The notes under the pieces are model-generated. The model had not been told where the DNA came from and ran no database searches. It saw only the letters and a program-made list of their open reading frames with translations. From assembly GCA_910578475.1 (NCBI GenBank), contig CAJTRK010000002.1:1-64000 (forward strand): a stretch of DNA of 64,000 bases, read 5' to 3'. This stretch comes from an uncultured Lachnospiraceae bacterium (GTDB taxonomy: Bacteria; Bacillota; Clostridia; Lachnospirales; Lachnospiraceae). Positions 50,886 through 59,941 of the stretch are shown piece after piece; position 1 is the stretch's first letter; each line of letters opens with the position of its first letter. Made by a program: the position numbers and the translations under genes.

Positions 50886-51530
50886 ATGTCCGGCAGAAAT
50901 GAGGACCTGCAGAAGGTTCTGGCAGGAAAAAATATTCCGATTTTAACCCTGGATAACAAGTGGCACAAGCTTCTGGCGCCTTCTGATAAAACACAGCAGA
51001 TAAAAGCGCTTGAAGAAAAATTGAACGGACTTGTCAAAAGACAGGGAAAAGTCACGACAGACGGGAAAGATATCGTAAAAATCAAAAAGAAGCTGATGAG
51101 CGAAGTTCTTGCGATTGCGGACGCGCTTGCCAAAGACCCTTATAATCAGAAATTATTGAAGGATATGGAGGACCATGAGAGGCTCCTGAAGGAATGCAAC
51201 GAAAAAATTTCCGTTTATGAGGGAGAAAAGAAAGGGATTCCGGCAGAAATCGATAAGGTCAACAGAAAGTTGATGATGGCGACAATGGAAGTTTGTTACC
51301 GGAAGATTCGGGAAAATGCCAGAGAAATTACTTTTCTTGATGACTGGATAAGTCAAATGCGTAGAGAATTGAAGAAAAAAGCCGTCAGGAAGCAGGAAAT
51401 GGAAGAGGCCAATCACAGGGCCTATGCCTATATGCACGATATTTTCGGAGCGGACGTCATAGAACTTTTTGACAGAAAATATCATCCGGAAGAGACCGGG
51501 GCAATGATAAAGAAAGAGAAAAAGAGATAG
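50886..51530 (+). CDS. Conserved hypothetical coiled-coil protein, 214 aa
   Basis: Starts MSGRNEDLQKVLAGKNIPILTLDNKWHKLLA and is almost wholly helical, with coiled coils at about 35-80 and 85-180. MRRELKKKAVRKQEMEEANHRAYAYMHDIFGADVIELFD is the most distinctive part. No signal peptide or membrane segment. AGGAG lies in the end of rex, 4 bp before the ATG, so rex and this gene are translated together. I do not recognise the family. Confidence 0.75.
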   Translation: MSGRNEDLQKVLAGKNIPILTLDNKWHKLLAPSDKTQQIKALEEKLNGLVKRQGKVTTDGKDIVKIKKKLMSEVLAIADALAKDPYNQKLLKDMEDHERLLKECNEKISVYEGEKKGIPAEIDKVNRKLMMATMEVCYRKIRENAREITFLDDWISQMRRELKKKAVRKQEMEEANHRAYAYMHDIFGADVIELFDRKYHPEETGAMIKKEKKR

Positions 51531-51565
51531 AAATGCGCCGGAATCAAAGGTTTTGGCGTATTTTT
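51531..51565 (+). terminator. Terminator after the coiled-coil gene
   Basis: AAATgCGCC (51531-51539) and GGCGtATTTTT (51555-51565) form the stem with a ~15-nt loop; T run at the end. It separates the rex pair from the nnr-alr transcript. Confidence 0.7.
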
Positions 51566-51574
51566 ATGTCTAAA

Positions 51575-51634
51575 CCGTGCGGCATTCGCCCAATGTCCGT
51601 GTAAGCGCGGCGTCTGGCGCATTGCCCGCAGAAA
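51575..51634 (+). repeat. Degenerate hairpin repeat before nnr
   Basis: CAATGTCCGTGTAAGCGCGGCGTCTGGCGCATTG-type sequence (51591-51624, arms CAATG/CATTG) aligns with the element after metY (ATGTCCtTtcAggcGGGGtGTCTG at 58402). About 20 of 28 positions match. The outer part (GTGCGGCATTCGCCC and GGCGCATTGCCCGC) is an imperfect inverted repeat. Confidence 0.4.
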
Positions 51635-51659
51635 TAAAAAGAAAGGCATGTGCGTTAAA

Positions 51660-53246
51660 ATGGAATATCTCGTAACACAGGCGGAAATGAAGCAGTATGA
51701 TAACAATACGATAACGCGTCTGAAGATGCCTTCGCTTGTCCTGATGGAACGGGCCGCGCTCATAACGGTGGAGCAGATTCGGAAAGAACGGGGCGATGGG
51801 GCGTATCGTGTGCTTGTTGTGGCCGGATGCGGCAACAACGGCGGTGACGGATTCGCGATTGGCCGGATTCTGCTGCTGCAAGGCTGTCAGGTCGATTTTG
51901 TTTTGCTCGGACCCCGTGAAAAATGCAGCGAAGAGACGGCCCGGCAAATCGACATTCTGGAGCAGTACGGGCATTCGCCTTATGACAGAATCCCGGAAGG
52001 TGAATATGATATAGTAATCGACGCGATTTTTGGCATCGGTCTTACACGCGAAATAGAAGGCATTTATCGGGAGGCAGTCTGTGCGGTCAGTCAAAAAGGC
52101 GGTTATGTATGCGCCGTCGATATTCCGTCCGGCGTTCATGCCGATTCCGGGCAGATTCTCGGCTGCGCGGTAAAGGCGGACCTGACGGTTACTTATGGAT
52201 TTTATAAAGTGGGGCAGTTTCTCTATCCGGGAGCAGGATGTTGTGGTAAAATCATATGCGGACAAATGGGAATTGATGAGCACGGATTTTTTGGAAAAAG
52301 CCCCGGGTTTTATACTTATATGTCTCCGCATGACGTACGCCTGCCCGAACGAAGGCCGGACGGAAATAAGGGGACTTTCGGGAAAGCGCTCGTGATAGCC
52401 GGAAGCGGAACGATATGCGGCGCAGCCGTGATGGCCGGGAAGAGCGTTTTTCGAACGGGCGCCGGCATGGTCAGAATCGTGAGCGCATGGCAGAACAGGG
52501 AGGCTTTACTGTCGGCCCTGCCGGAAGCAATGACGACGTTTTATGATACGGCTCTCTGGGCGGAAAACGAGCCGGATGACGCTTTTCGGAAAGCATTTTG
52601 GGAAGCGCATGACTGGGCGGACTGCATTCTTGTCGGACCGGGAATCGGAACGGAGAAAGCAGCAAAATGGATGTTGGAACAATGTTTGTTTGAGAGCGGA
52701 CTCCCGCTCGTTATCGATGCGGACGGCCTGAATCTGCTGGCATCCCAAATCGCGGATGAAGGCGGGGCGTTTCTGACGAAGTTCATTGGGCAAAGAGAAC
52801 AGCAGCCGGAACGGAACATAATTCTGACGCCGCATCTTGGCGAATTTTCCAGACTTTACGGATGCAGCGTTTCCGAAGCATCCGGGAATCTGACGGTCTG
52901 GCCGAAAGAACTGGCGGAAAGACTTCATTGCATTGTGGTTTGTAAAGACGCGAGAACAATCGTCGCCTGTTCCCGGAAGGAACAGGTTTATATCAATACG
53001 TCCGGCAATGCGGGGATGGCGACGGCAGGCTCCGGAGATGTGCTTGCAGGCATGATAACCGGATTGCTTGCACAGGGAATGAATGCGGAAGAAGTGGCGG
53101 AGTACGGTGTCTTTCTGCATGGCATTGCCGGCGATATGGCGGCCGGCGTTTATGGAGAGCGCAGTATGACTGCAACGGATATCATCGAACAGTTTCCACG
53201 GGTATTTCGTTTCGTGGAAGAAGGGGATAAAGAAAGATGCAGATAG
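51660..53246 (+). CDS. nnr: Bifunctional NAD(P)HX epimerase / dehydratase
   Basis: 528 residues from ATG 51660 (MEYLVTQAEMKQYDNN); an ATG four codons earlier has its AAAGG only 1 nt away. The N-terminal YjeF_N epimerase (about 1-215) has VVAGCGNNGGDGFAIGR and DAIFGIGLTR. The C-terminal carbohydrate-kinase-like dehydratase (about 235-525) has VAGSGTICGAAVMAGKS, LVGPGIGTEK, VIDADGLNLLA, LTPHLGEFSRL and NAGMATAGSGDVLAGMI. The pair repairs hydrated NADH/NADPH. It overlaps alr by 10 bp, an arrangement seen in many Firmicutes. Confidence 0.94.
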   Translation: MEYLVTQAEMKQYDNNTITRLKMPSLVLMERAALITVEQIRKERGDGAYRVLVVAGCGNNGGDGFAIGRILLLQGCQVDFVLLGPREKCSEETARQIDILEQYGHSPYDRIPEGEYDIVIDAIFGIGLTREIEGIYREAVCAVSQKGGYVCAVDIPSGVHADSGQILGCAVKADLTVTYGFYKVGQFLYPGAGCCGKIICGQMGIDEHGFFGKSPGFYTYMSPHDVRLPERRPDGNKGTFGKALVIAGSGTICGAAVMAGKSVFRTGAGMVRIVSAWQNREALLSALPEAMTTFYDTALWAENEPDDAFRKAFWEAHDWADCILVGPGIGTEKAAKWMLEQCLFESGLPLVIDADGLNLLASQIADEGGAFLTKFIGQREQQPERNIILTPHLGEFSRLYGCSVSEASGNLTVWPKELAERLHCIVVCKDARTIVACSRKEQVYINTSGNAGMATAGSGDVLAGMITGLLAQGMNAEEVAEYGVFLHGIAGDMAAGVYGERSMTATDIIEQFPRVFRFVEEGDKERCR

Positions 53247-54421
53247 AACAATACGCACGGGTATATGCGGAGGTGGATTTGGATGCGCTTCATTACAATA
53301 TGGAGCAGATGCGCCAGAAGATTTCTCCGGATACCCGGATTATGGGAATCATTAAGGCGGACGGCTACGGACATGGGGCCGTTTCGCTTGGCCGGGAACT
53401 GGAACCGCTTGATTATGTATTCGGCTATGGTGTCGCTACGGCGGAAGAAGCGTTTATTTTACGGGAAGCAGGATTGAAAAAGCCGGTTCTTGTTTTGGGA
53501 TATACGTTTCCCTACGCCTGCGACGAACTGATTGAAAAGGAAATTCGGATGACAGTATTCCGATACGACACACTGGAAGAACTGGCATCGTGTGCGGCCA
53601 AAAAGGGGAAAAAGGCAAAGATTCATATTAAGACAGACACCGGGATGAACAGAATCGGCATTCGTCCTGACGAAAGCGGTCTGCAGTTTATAAAAAAAGC
53701 GCTTTCTTATGAATGGATTGAAGCGGAAGGCATTTTTACACATTTTGCCAGGTCGGATGAAGCGGATAAAACATCGGCAAAACATCAGAATGACCAGATG
53801 AGTCAATTTATAAAGCGGGCGGAAACGGAGACCGGGTATCGGTTTCCCCTGCGGCACTGTTCCAACAGCGCCGGCATTCTGGAGCTTCAAGAGGCCAATA
53901 TGGATATGGTTCGCGCCGGAATTACCCTGTATGGTCTGTGGCCGTCGGAGGAAGTCAGCCGGGACAGTATTTCCCTGCATCCGCTGTTATCTTTAAAGAG
54001 CAGGCTCGTCTGTGTCAAGGAAGTGGAAAAAGGCGCACAGATAAGTTATGGCGGCACTTATACGGCAAAGAAAAAGATGCGGGTCGCGACTGTTCCCGTC
54101 GGTTACGGAGACGGTTATCCGAGAGGGCTGTCGGGAAAAGGCTGTGTGCTGATTTGCGGAAAACGTGCGCCGATTCTCGGGAGAGTCTGCATGGACCAGT
54201 TTATGGTCAGTGTAGAAGACATTCCGGAGGCGGCGGAAGGAACGGAAGTTACGCTTATCGGGAAGGACGGCGAAGAGCGGATTACGATGGAAGAACTCGG
54301 CGCTTTATCGGGCCGTTTTAATTATGAATTTGCCTGCGGTCTTGGAAAACGGATTCCGAGAGTCTATGTACGGAACGGCCGGATAACGGATTCCAAAGAT
54401 TATTATCAGGATTATCGATAA
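53237..54421 (+). CDS. alr: Alanine racemase
   Basis: 394 residues. PLP-binding K40 (IKADGYGHG), catalytic Tyr in ISYGGTY, and signature blocks FTHFARSDEADK, RHCSNSAGIL, RAGITLYGLWPS, PVGYGDGYPR and GRVCMDQFMVSV. It supplies D-alanine for the wall. The start overlaps nnr by 10 bp, with AAGGGG upstream. The classical order is alr, EndoAI antitoxin, EndoA toxin; here the toxin follows directly. Confidence 0.97.
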   Translation: MQIEQYARVYAEVDLDALHYNMEQMRQKISPDTRIMGIIKADGYGHGAVSLGRELEPLDYVFGYGVATAEEAFILREAGLKKPVLVLGYTFPYACDELIEKEIRMTVFRYDTLEELASCAAKKGKKAKIHIKTDTGMNRIGIRPDESGLQFIKKALSYEWIEAEGIFTHFARSDEADKTSAKHQNDQMSQFIKRAETETGYRFPLRHCSNSAGILELQEANMDMVRAGITLYGLWPSEEVSRDSISLHPLLSLKSRLVCVKEVEKGAQISYGGTYTAKKKMRVATVPVGYGDGYPRGLSGKGCVLICGKRAPILGRVCMDQFMVSVEDIPEAAEGTEVTLIGKDGEERITMEELGALSGRFNYEFACGLGKRIPRVYVRNGRITDSKDYYQDYR

Positions 54422-54503
54422 CTTTGTGTGTATACCTTCGGAGAAATTGGCAATACTATTGCTGTCAGTTAGAATTGCTGGATTGATTGAAGGAAGTGTG
54501 TAT

Positions 54504-54845
54504 ATGAAACGAGGAGATATTTATTATGCTGATTTGAGACCGGTTATCGGCTCGGAACAGGGAGGTGTCAGACCGGTACTGATTATACAGAATGATGTTG
54601 GGAACAAACATAGTCCGACAGTCATCTGTGCGGCAATCACATCCAAAATGAACAAGGCGAAACTGCCGACTCATATTGAATTGAATGCCAACAAATATGA
54701 TATGGTGAAAGATTCCGTGATTTTGCTTGAGCAGCTTCGGACGATTGATAAGAAACGTTTGAAAGACAGAGTCTGTCATCTGGATAAGGAAATTATGAAG
54801 GAAGTCAATACAGGATTGATGGTCAGCCTTGAGCTAAATACATAA
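54504..54845 (+). CDS. ndoA: MazF/EndoA family mRNA interferase (PemK-like)
   Basis: 113 residues starting MKRGDIYYADLRPVIGSEQGGVRPVLIIQND, the hallmark of EndoA/MazF. Further marks: TVICAAITSKMNKAKLPTHIEL, DSVILLEQLRTIDKKRLKDRV. ATG 54504 has AAGGAAG about 7 nt upstream; the frame is open upstream without a ribosome site. In Bacillus this toxin is preceded by ndoAI and lies next to alr; here the 82 bp between alr and the toxin hold no antitoxin gene. The toxin itself looks intact. Confidence 0.93.
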   Translation: MKRGDIYYADLRPVIGSEQGGVRPVLIIQNDVGNKHSPTVICAAITSKMNKAKLPTHIELNANKYDMVKDSVILLEQLRTIDKKRLKDRVCHLDKEIMKEVNTGLMVSLELNT

Positions 54846-54879
54846 GAAGGCTGAGAATACGGAAGAGAGGAAGGATACA

Positions 54880-56283
54880 ATGGAGGACAGTGTAACAAAT
54901 CCCGGAACAGTAGTGATATTTTTCGTGCTGCTGTTTTTGGAGATGATTGTGTACGGTTTTAATTCCGCAACGCAGAACCGTCACGAGCAGGAACAGGAAG
55001 ATGGCCGGAAGGAACCGAATAAAAGAGCGGCAAGACTGCAATATCTTATAGATAATCCTGCCAAATATGCGAATGCAATACAACTGGGTGTCGTAACGGT
55101 GAATATGCTTTTCGGCGCATTATATCTGTACCGGCTGAACGATTATTTCAGTTATGTCGTGTATCGGATGGCAGTCAGCAATATCAGCGGGCTGGCGGGC
55201 TGGCATATCGCCTGTCTGGCAGTTCTGACCGCGCTTGTCGTCACGATATGCCTTTTGTACATAGTTCTTACATTCGGGGTGCTGATTCCGCGGAAAGCGG
55301 CATCCCGGTATCCGGATGCGTGGATTCGCGTCTGTATTACGCCTATCTATTATTATGTACGCATTGCGGCGCCCTTTACCGGATTTGTTTCCGCATCGGC
55401 CAGAGGAATTTTACAGATGCTTGGCATTAAGGGACTGGATGCGGCCGCGGACGTGACGGAAGAAGAAATCATTTCCATGATAAATGTGGGACATGAGCAG
55501 GGTGTTTTGCTTGCGAGCGAAGCGGAGATGATTACAAATATCTTCGAATACAGTGAAAAAGAAGCAAAAGACGTCATGGTAAACCGGAATAACATGATTG
55601 CGCTCGACTGCAACGTGACTTTGCAGGAGGCGGCCGCTTTTATTCTGGAAGAGCATAACAGCCGTTTCCCGGTGTATAACGATACGATAGACCATATTGT
55701 GGGAATCCTCCATTTAAAGGACGTTATGCGGATGCAGATGAACGAAAAAATGCTGAGTAAACCGATTGGAAAAGTCAAAGGGCTGCTCAGAGAACCCCTG
55801 TTCATTACCGAGACCAGAAAAATAGACGATTTGCTAAAGACCATGCAGAAAGAAAAAATCCAGATGGCAATCGTCGTCGATGAATACGGTCAGACCGCAG
55901 GGCTGCTTGCACTGGAAGATATTCTGGAAGAAATCGTCGGGAAGATTCAGGACGAATATGACGAGGAGGAAAGCTATATCAAAGAGAACGGACAGAACGA
56001 ATACATCATAGACGGCATGATGCCCCTTGACGAACTGGAAGAACAGCTCGGCGTCTCATTGGAAGAAGAAAATTTCGATACCGTGAACGGTTTTGTCATT
56101 TCCAGGCTGGAGCATATACCGGAAGAAGGCGAGGAATTTGAGTTCCTGCATCAGGGCTATCGGTTTAAAATTCTGGAAGTAAAGAGCAGGATGATACAGA
56201 GCGTACTTGCGGTCAAAGTACCGGAACCGGAAGAGGGCGGAGAAAAAACTACCGGAGCGGTTGAAGAGACGGAAGAAAAATGA
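54880..56283 (+). CDS. CNNM/CorC-type transporter (hemolysin-like, CBS domains)
   Basis: 467 residues. CNNM membrane domain (about 1-175) with one long N-terminal helix and three more, an extended amphipathic region, two CBS domains (about 205-330; VMVNRNNMIALD, EEHNSRFPVYNDTIDHIVGILHLKDVM, AIVVDEYGQTAGLLALEDILEEIVGKIQDEYD), then a CorC_HlyC domain (about 350-440). Such proteins are linked to Mg2+ or other cation export and tolerance. GAGAGGAAGGA precedes the ATG. The label hemolysin in databases is historical. Confidence 0.92.
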   Translation: MEDSVTNPGTVVIFFVLLFLEMIVYGFNSATQNRHEQEQEDGRKEPNKRAARLQYLIDNPAKYANAIQLGVVTVNMLFGALYLYRLNDYFSYVVYRMAVSNISGLAGWHIACLAVLTALVVTICLLYIVLTFGVLIPRKAASRYPDAWIRVCITPIYYYVRIAAPFTGFVSASARGILQMLGIKGLDAAADVTEEEIISMINVGHEQGVLLASEAEMITNIFEYSEKEAKDVMVNRNNMIALDCNVTLQEAAAFILEEHNSRFPVYNDTIDHIVGILHLKDVMRMQMNEKMLSKPIGKVKGLLREPLFITETRKIDDLLKTMQKEKIQMAIVVDEYGQTAGLLALEDILEEIVGKIQDEYDEEESYIKENGQNEYIIDGMMPLDELEEQLGVSLEEENFDTVNGFVISRLEHIPEEGEEFEFLHQGYRFKILEVKSRMIQSVLAVKVPEPEEGGEKTTGAVEETEEK

Positions 56284-56333
56284 TAAGATAAAGTATTGAC
56301 AATATCAGGAAAAAGAGACAAAGGAGAGAAAAA

Positions 56334-57062
56334 ATGTCAGGACATTCAAAATTTGCGAATATTAAACATAAGAAAGAAAAGAATGATGCGGCCAAAGGAA
56401 AGATTTTTACAATCATCGGAAGAGAAATTGCGGTTGCGGTCAAAGAAGGCGGCCCGGACCCGAACAATAATTTTAAACTGGCGCAGGTCATCGCGAAAGC
56501 CAAAGCAAACAATATGCCGAATGACACAATTGAACGGGGCATCAAAAAGGCTTCCGGAGATAACGACAGCGTTACTTATAAATATGTTACTTATGAAGGC
56601 TATGGGCCAAACGGTATCGCGATTATCGTAGACGCGCTGACGGATAACAGTAACCGGACGGCGGCCAATGTGAGGAGCGCTTTTACCAAAGGACAGGGCA
56701 ATATCGGAACGCCCGGATGCGTTTCTTTCATGTTCGATAAGCGGGGACTGATTATCGTGGATAAAGAAGAGTGCGATATGGAGGCCGATGACCTGATGAT
56801 GATGGCGTTAGACGCCGGTGCGGAAGATTTTGCGGAAGAAGAGGACAGCTATGAGATTTATACGGCCCCGGATGATTTGGAAGCCGTATCGGGCGCGTTG
56901 AAAGACGGCGGTGTCGAAATGGTGTCGTCGGAAGTGACGATGATTCCGCAGAACTGGGTGGAACTGACCGACGAGACGGCTGTTAAAAACCTGCAGAAAA
57001 CGCTCGACCTTCTGGATGACGACGACGACGTGCAGGCAGTATATCATAACTGGGCAGAATAA
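56334..57062 (+). CDS. yebC: YebC/PmpR family protein
   Basis: 242 residues, close to family length. MSGHSKFANIKHKKEKNDAAKGKIFTIIGREIAVAVKEGG at the start, PNDTIERGIKKASG and a C-terminal acidic DLLDDDDDVQAVYHN are diagnostic. Members are described as DNA-binding regulators and, more recently, as factors that help translation of proline-rich stretches. The second residues match TACO1-like proteins. GGAGAG lies 6 nt before the ATG. Confidence 0.97.
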   Translation: MSGHSKFANIKHKKEKNDAAKGKIFTIIGREIAVAVKEGGPDPNNNFKLAQVIAKAKANNMPNDTIERGIKKASGDNDSVTYKYVTYEGYGPNGIAIIVDALTDNSNRTAANVRSAFTKGQGNIGTPGCVSFMFDKRGLIIVDKEECDMEADDLMMMALDAGAEDFAEEEDSYEIYTAPDDLEAVSGALKDGGVEMVSSEVTMIPQNWVELTDETAVKNLQKTLDLLDDDDDVQAVYHNWAE

Positions 57063-57104
57063 GGAAATGGCATAGGGCGGCGAAAGAGATGAGGGAGGAA
57101 AACA

Positions 57105-58391
57105 ATGAACAAACGGTACGAAAAAGAAACTATCTGTGTGCAGTCCGGCTGGCAGCCGAAGAACGGAGAACCCCGTGTTCTTCCGATATATCAGAGCACC
57201 ACATTCAAATATGAAACTTCGGAGCAGATGGGAAGATTGTTTGATTTGGAGGAAGCGGGCTATTTTTATACGAGACTGCAAAATCCAACAAACGATTATG
57301 TGGCATCCAAAATCTGTGAGCTGGAAGGCGGCGTTGCGGCGATGCTGACCTCTTCCGGACAGGCGGCGAATTATTATGCCGTGTTCAATATCTGTGAAGC
57401 GGGAGACCATGTTGTATTGTCTTCTACGGTATATGGCGGAACGTTCAATCTGATTACCTGCACGATGAAAAAGATGGGTATCGAATGTACGGTTGTTGAC
57501 CCGGATGACGATGAAGAAACGCTGAACGGCGCTTTCCGGGAAAATACCAGGTGCGTACTGGCTGAAACGATTGCAAACCCGGCGCTTGTCGTGTTGGATA
57601 TCGAGAAGTTTGCGCATCTGGCGCACAGCCATCATGTCCCTCTGATTGTGGATAATACGTTTGCGACGCCGATAAACTGCAATCCTTTTGCATGGGGAGC
57701 GGATATCGTTACCCATTCCACGACTAAATATATGGACGGACATGCGATGTCGGTGGGCGGCTGCATTGTGGATTCCGGTAATTTCGACTGGGCGGCGCAT
57801 CCGGAGAAATTTCCGGGGCTTTGTACGCCGGACGAGTCCTATCACGGCATTACCTATACGGAAAAATTCGGGAAAGCCGCATACATAACCAAAGCGACAA
57901 GCCAGCTTATGCGCGATTTGGGTTCCATTCAGGCGCCGCAGAACGCATTTTTGCTGAACGTCGGGCTGGAAACACTTCCGCTGCGTATGGAGAGACATTG
58001 TTATAATGCGCAGAAAACGGCCGAATTTCTGGAAGCGCACGAGAAAGTGGCATGGGTCAATTATCCGGGATTAAAGAGCAGCAAATATTATGACCTGGCG
58101 CAGAAATATATGCCGAACGGAACCTGCGGCGTTATCGCATTCGGTTTAAAAGGCGGAAGAGAAGCGGCGGCACGCATGATGGATGAACTGAAACTGGCGG
58201 CGATTGTCACGCATGTGGCGGACGCAAGAACATGTGTTCTTCACCCGGCGAGTCATACGCACAGGCAGATGAACGACGAGCAGCTTGCGGAGGCAGGCGT
58301 TGCCCCCGATTTGATTCGGCTTTCCGTCGGCATTGAAAATGTAAAAGACATTATTGCGGATTTGGAGCAGGCGCTTGATAAGGCGGATTAA
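57105..58391 (+). CDS. metY: O-acetylhomoserine sulfhydrylase (Cys/Met metabolism PLP enzyme)
   Basis: 428 residues. PLP lysine K208 in THSTTKYMDGH; other marks are YTRLQNPTNDYVASKICELEGG, AMLTSSGQAANYYAVFNI, VVLSSTVYGGTFNL and DARTCVLHPASHTHRQM. The long form with the SSTVYGGTFNL and SIQAPQNAFLLNVGLETLPLRM blocks is MetY, which makes homocysteine from O-acetylhomoserine and sulfide. GAGGGAGG is 8 nt before the ATG. A hairpin element starts on the base after the stop (58392). Confidence 0.95.
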   Translation: MNKRYEKETICVQSGWQPKNGEPRVLPIYQSTTFKYETSEQMGRLFDLEEAGYFYTRLQNPTNDYVASKICELEGGVAAMLTSSGQAANYYAVFNICEAGDHVVLSSTVYGGTFNLITCTMKKMGIECTVVDPDDDEETLNGAFRENTRCVLAETIANPALVVLDIEKFAHLAHSHHVPLIVDNTFATPINCNPFAWGADIVTHSTTKYMDGHAMSVGGCIVDSGNFDWAAHPEKFPGLCTPDESYHGITYTEKFGKAAYITKATSQLMRDLGSIQAPQNAFLLNVGLETLPLRMERHCYNAQKTAEFLEAHEKVAWVNYPGLKSSKYYDLAQKYMPNGTCGVIAFGLKGGREAAARMMDELKLAAIVTHVADARTCVLHPASHTHRQMNDEQLAEAGVAPDLIRLSVGIENVKDIIADLEQALDKAD

Positions 58392-58445
58392 TGTGCCGTA
58401 ACATGTCCTTTCAGGCGGGGTGTCTGTCGAAACATGTGTGAAAGG
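58392..58445 (+). repeat. Palindromic repeat directly after the metY stop
   Basis: TGTGCCGTAACAT starts at the base after the stop and matches the end of the pheS-pheT element (TGTGCGGTAACAT). Inside, ACATGT (58401-58406 and 58432-58437) and CCTTTCA/TGAAAGG (58407-58413 and 58439-58445) form nested inverted repeats. The central GGGGTGTCTG resembles the repeat at 51575-51634. Confidence 0.45.
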
Positions 58446-58504
58446 GAGCTCTGAAACGAAGGATAAAATTTGGGTATGCGCTTTAGCGCGCAGATGGGTG
58501 TAAA

Positions 58505-59929
58505 ATGATATATAAAAAAACTTGGCTGAGTTATTTTTTGTGGGCTGTCTATACCTGCCTGACGGGAGTAATGCTTGCCAATTACGCAATTTTGTTCTGG
58601 CAGAAAAAAATAAATGCCGTCATCAACTATGGCACGGCGCTTTTTGTAGTTTTCATGTTTGGCGCGGCGGCCGGCATTTATATCCTGGTTCGTTATATTT
58701 TCGGAAAAGTCAGGGAAAAATACAGTATGAGCGGCCATACGAAGCTTTTGTGGGAAATTTTTATTGCACTCAGCATTTTTTGTGCCGGTTTGATATACCG
58801 TGTATCTTTATATCTTCAGAACATAAATTCTCTTGCGGAAACATCGTATTATCAGCTGGCGACGGTAAAAGCGGAACCGTCCGCGGAATCGATGGTGCAC
58901 GGCGCGTCTTATCTGTATACGATGTGTCTGTCTTTTATATTGTCTTTTCTCGGAAATAAAGTAGCGGTGGCTGTCTGGATGCAGATTCTGATTCAAATGG
59001 TCACGGTTTTTCTTGCTTATTTTGCAGTCAGAAGACTGGCAGGAAGAATACCGGCCTGCATTGCAATGCTTGTTCTGGCGGTGTCTTCCGTTTATGCGGG
59101 ACAGATTCTCGTGATGTCGCCGGAAAGCCTGTTTTTTGCGCTGTATCTTGCGGGCCTGTTAATCGTTGGCGGTTGTGTAAAGAATGTCTGTCAGTGCCGG
59201 ACAGGCAGATGGCAGGCTTTTTGGGGAACCGTTTTATCCGGGTTCATTGTCGGATTTCTGACTTATCTGGATGCGATAGCCGTAACGCTGGTTATTTTCC
59301 TGTTCAGTTTCCTGACCGGGAAAAAATACAGAGAGACGGCAGTTTCTCTTATAGCAGGCGGACTGACTTTTGCAGGGATGCTCGCGCTGAATGCTTACAG
59401 TGACTATACGGAAATCGGGAAGATGGCGAAAGCATGGTTTGAACTGTACCGGACAAATGCTTCCGTTGACTATCTGTTTTACCGGACAGAATTTTCTGTC
59501 GTGGAATGTCTTGTGCTTGTAATGCTTGCATTTTGGCTGATAATGGCGTTTTGGAACCGCAGAAAGACGCAGAATGTTACGCCCTGGTTCCTTCTGTTGT
59601 TTTTGCTTGCGCCGACGCCGCTGGCTGCGACAGGCGTATTATCTTATCAGGCCTGGTCCGTATTCCTGTGGGGCGTTGTGGCAGGAATCGGTGTACAGCA
59701 GAGCTTTGTTTATGAAAAAGACGTTCCCATAAAGCAGGAGGCGTCTGTGGAGAGCGAACCGGTAACGGAAGAAGAAGCGCAGCCTGAGAAACCGCGCTTC
59801 CTGGACAATCCGCTTCCGCTGCCGAAGAAGCATGAGAAGCGGACAATGGACTATCAGTACGAAGTCGGAAAAGATATGATGAAATTTGATATTGAAATTG
59901 CGGAAAACGATGATTTCGATATTTTGTAA
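58505..59929 (+). CDS. Polytopic membrane protein of the CotH cluster
   Basis: 474 residues with about ten membrane helices (about 10-400) and a soluble acidic C-terminal tail (about 405-474). The tail holds PRFLDNPLPLPKKHEKRTMDYQYEV and DMMKFDIEIAENDDFDIL. The layout suggests a glycosyltransferase-like (GT39 type) or flippase-like protein, but the catalytic residues of that group are not evident. Weak ribosome site (GGGTG). It lies 12 bp before cotH and is likely in the same transcript. The tail suggests a protein partner. Confidence 0.7.
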   Translation: MIYKKTWLSYFLWAVYTCLTGVMLANYAILFWQKKINAVINYGTALFVVFMFGAAAGIYILVRYIFGKVREKYSMSGHTKLLWEIFIALSIFCAGLIYRVSLYLQNINSLAETSYYQLATVKAEPSAESMVHGASYLYTMCLSFILSFLGNKVAVAVWMQILIQMVTVFLAYFAVRRLAGRIPACIAMLVLAVSSVYAGQILVMSPESLFFALYLAGLLIVGGCVKNVCQCRTGRWQAFWGTVLSGFIVGFLTYLDAIAVTLVIFLFSFLTGKKYRETAVSLIAGGLTFAGMLALNAYSDYTEIGKMAKAWFELYRTNASVDYLFYRTEFSVVECLVLVMLAFWLIMAFWNRRKTQNVTPWFLLLFLLAPTPLAATGVLSYQAWSVFLWGVVAGIGVQQSFVYEKDVPIKQEASVESEPVTEEEAQPEKPRFLDNPLPLPKKHEKRTMDYQYEVGKDMMKFDIEIAENDDFDIL

Positions 59930-59941
59930 AGGATATCTGCA

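Noticed and set aside
56808..58040. 410-codon leftward ORF across yebC and metY
   Set aside because: Antisense to two well-identified genes and spanning their boundary; no ribosome site.
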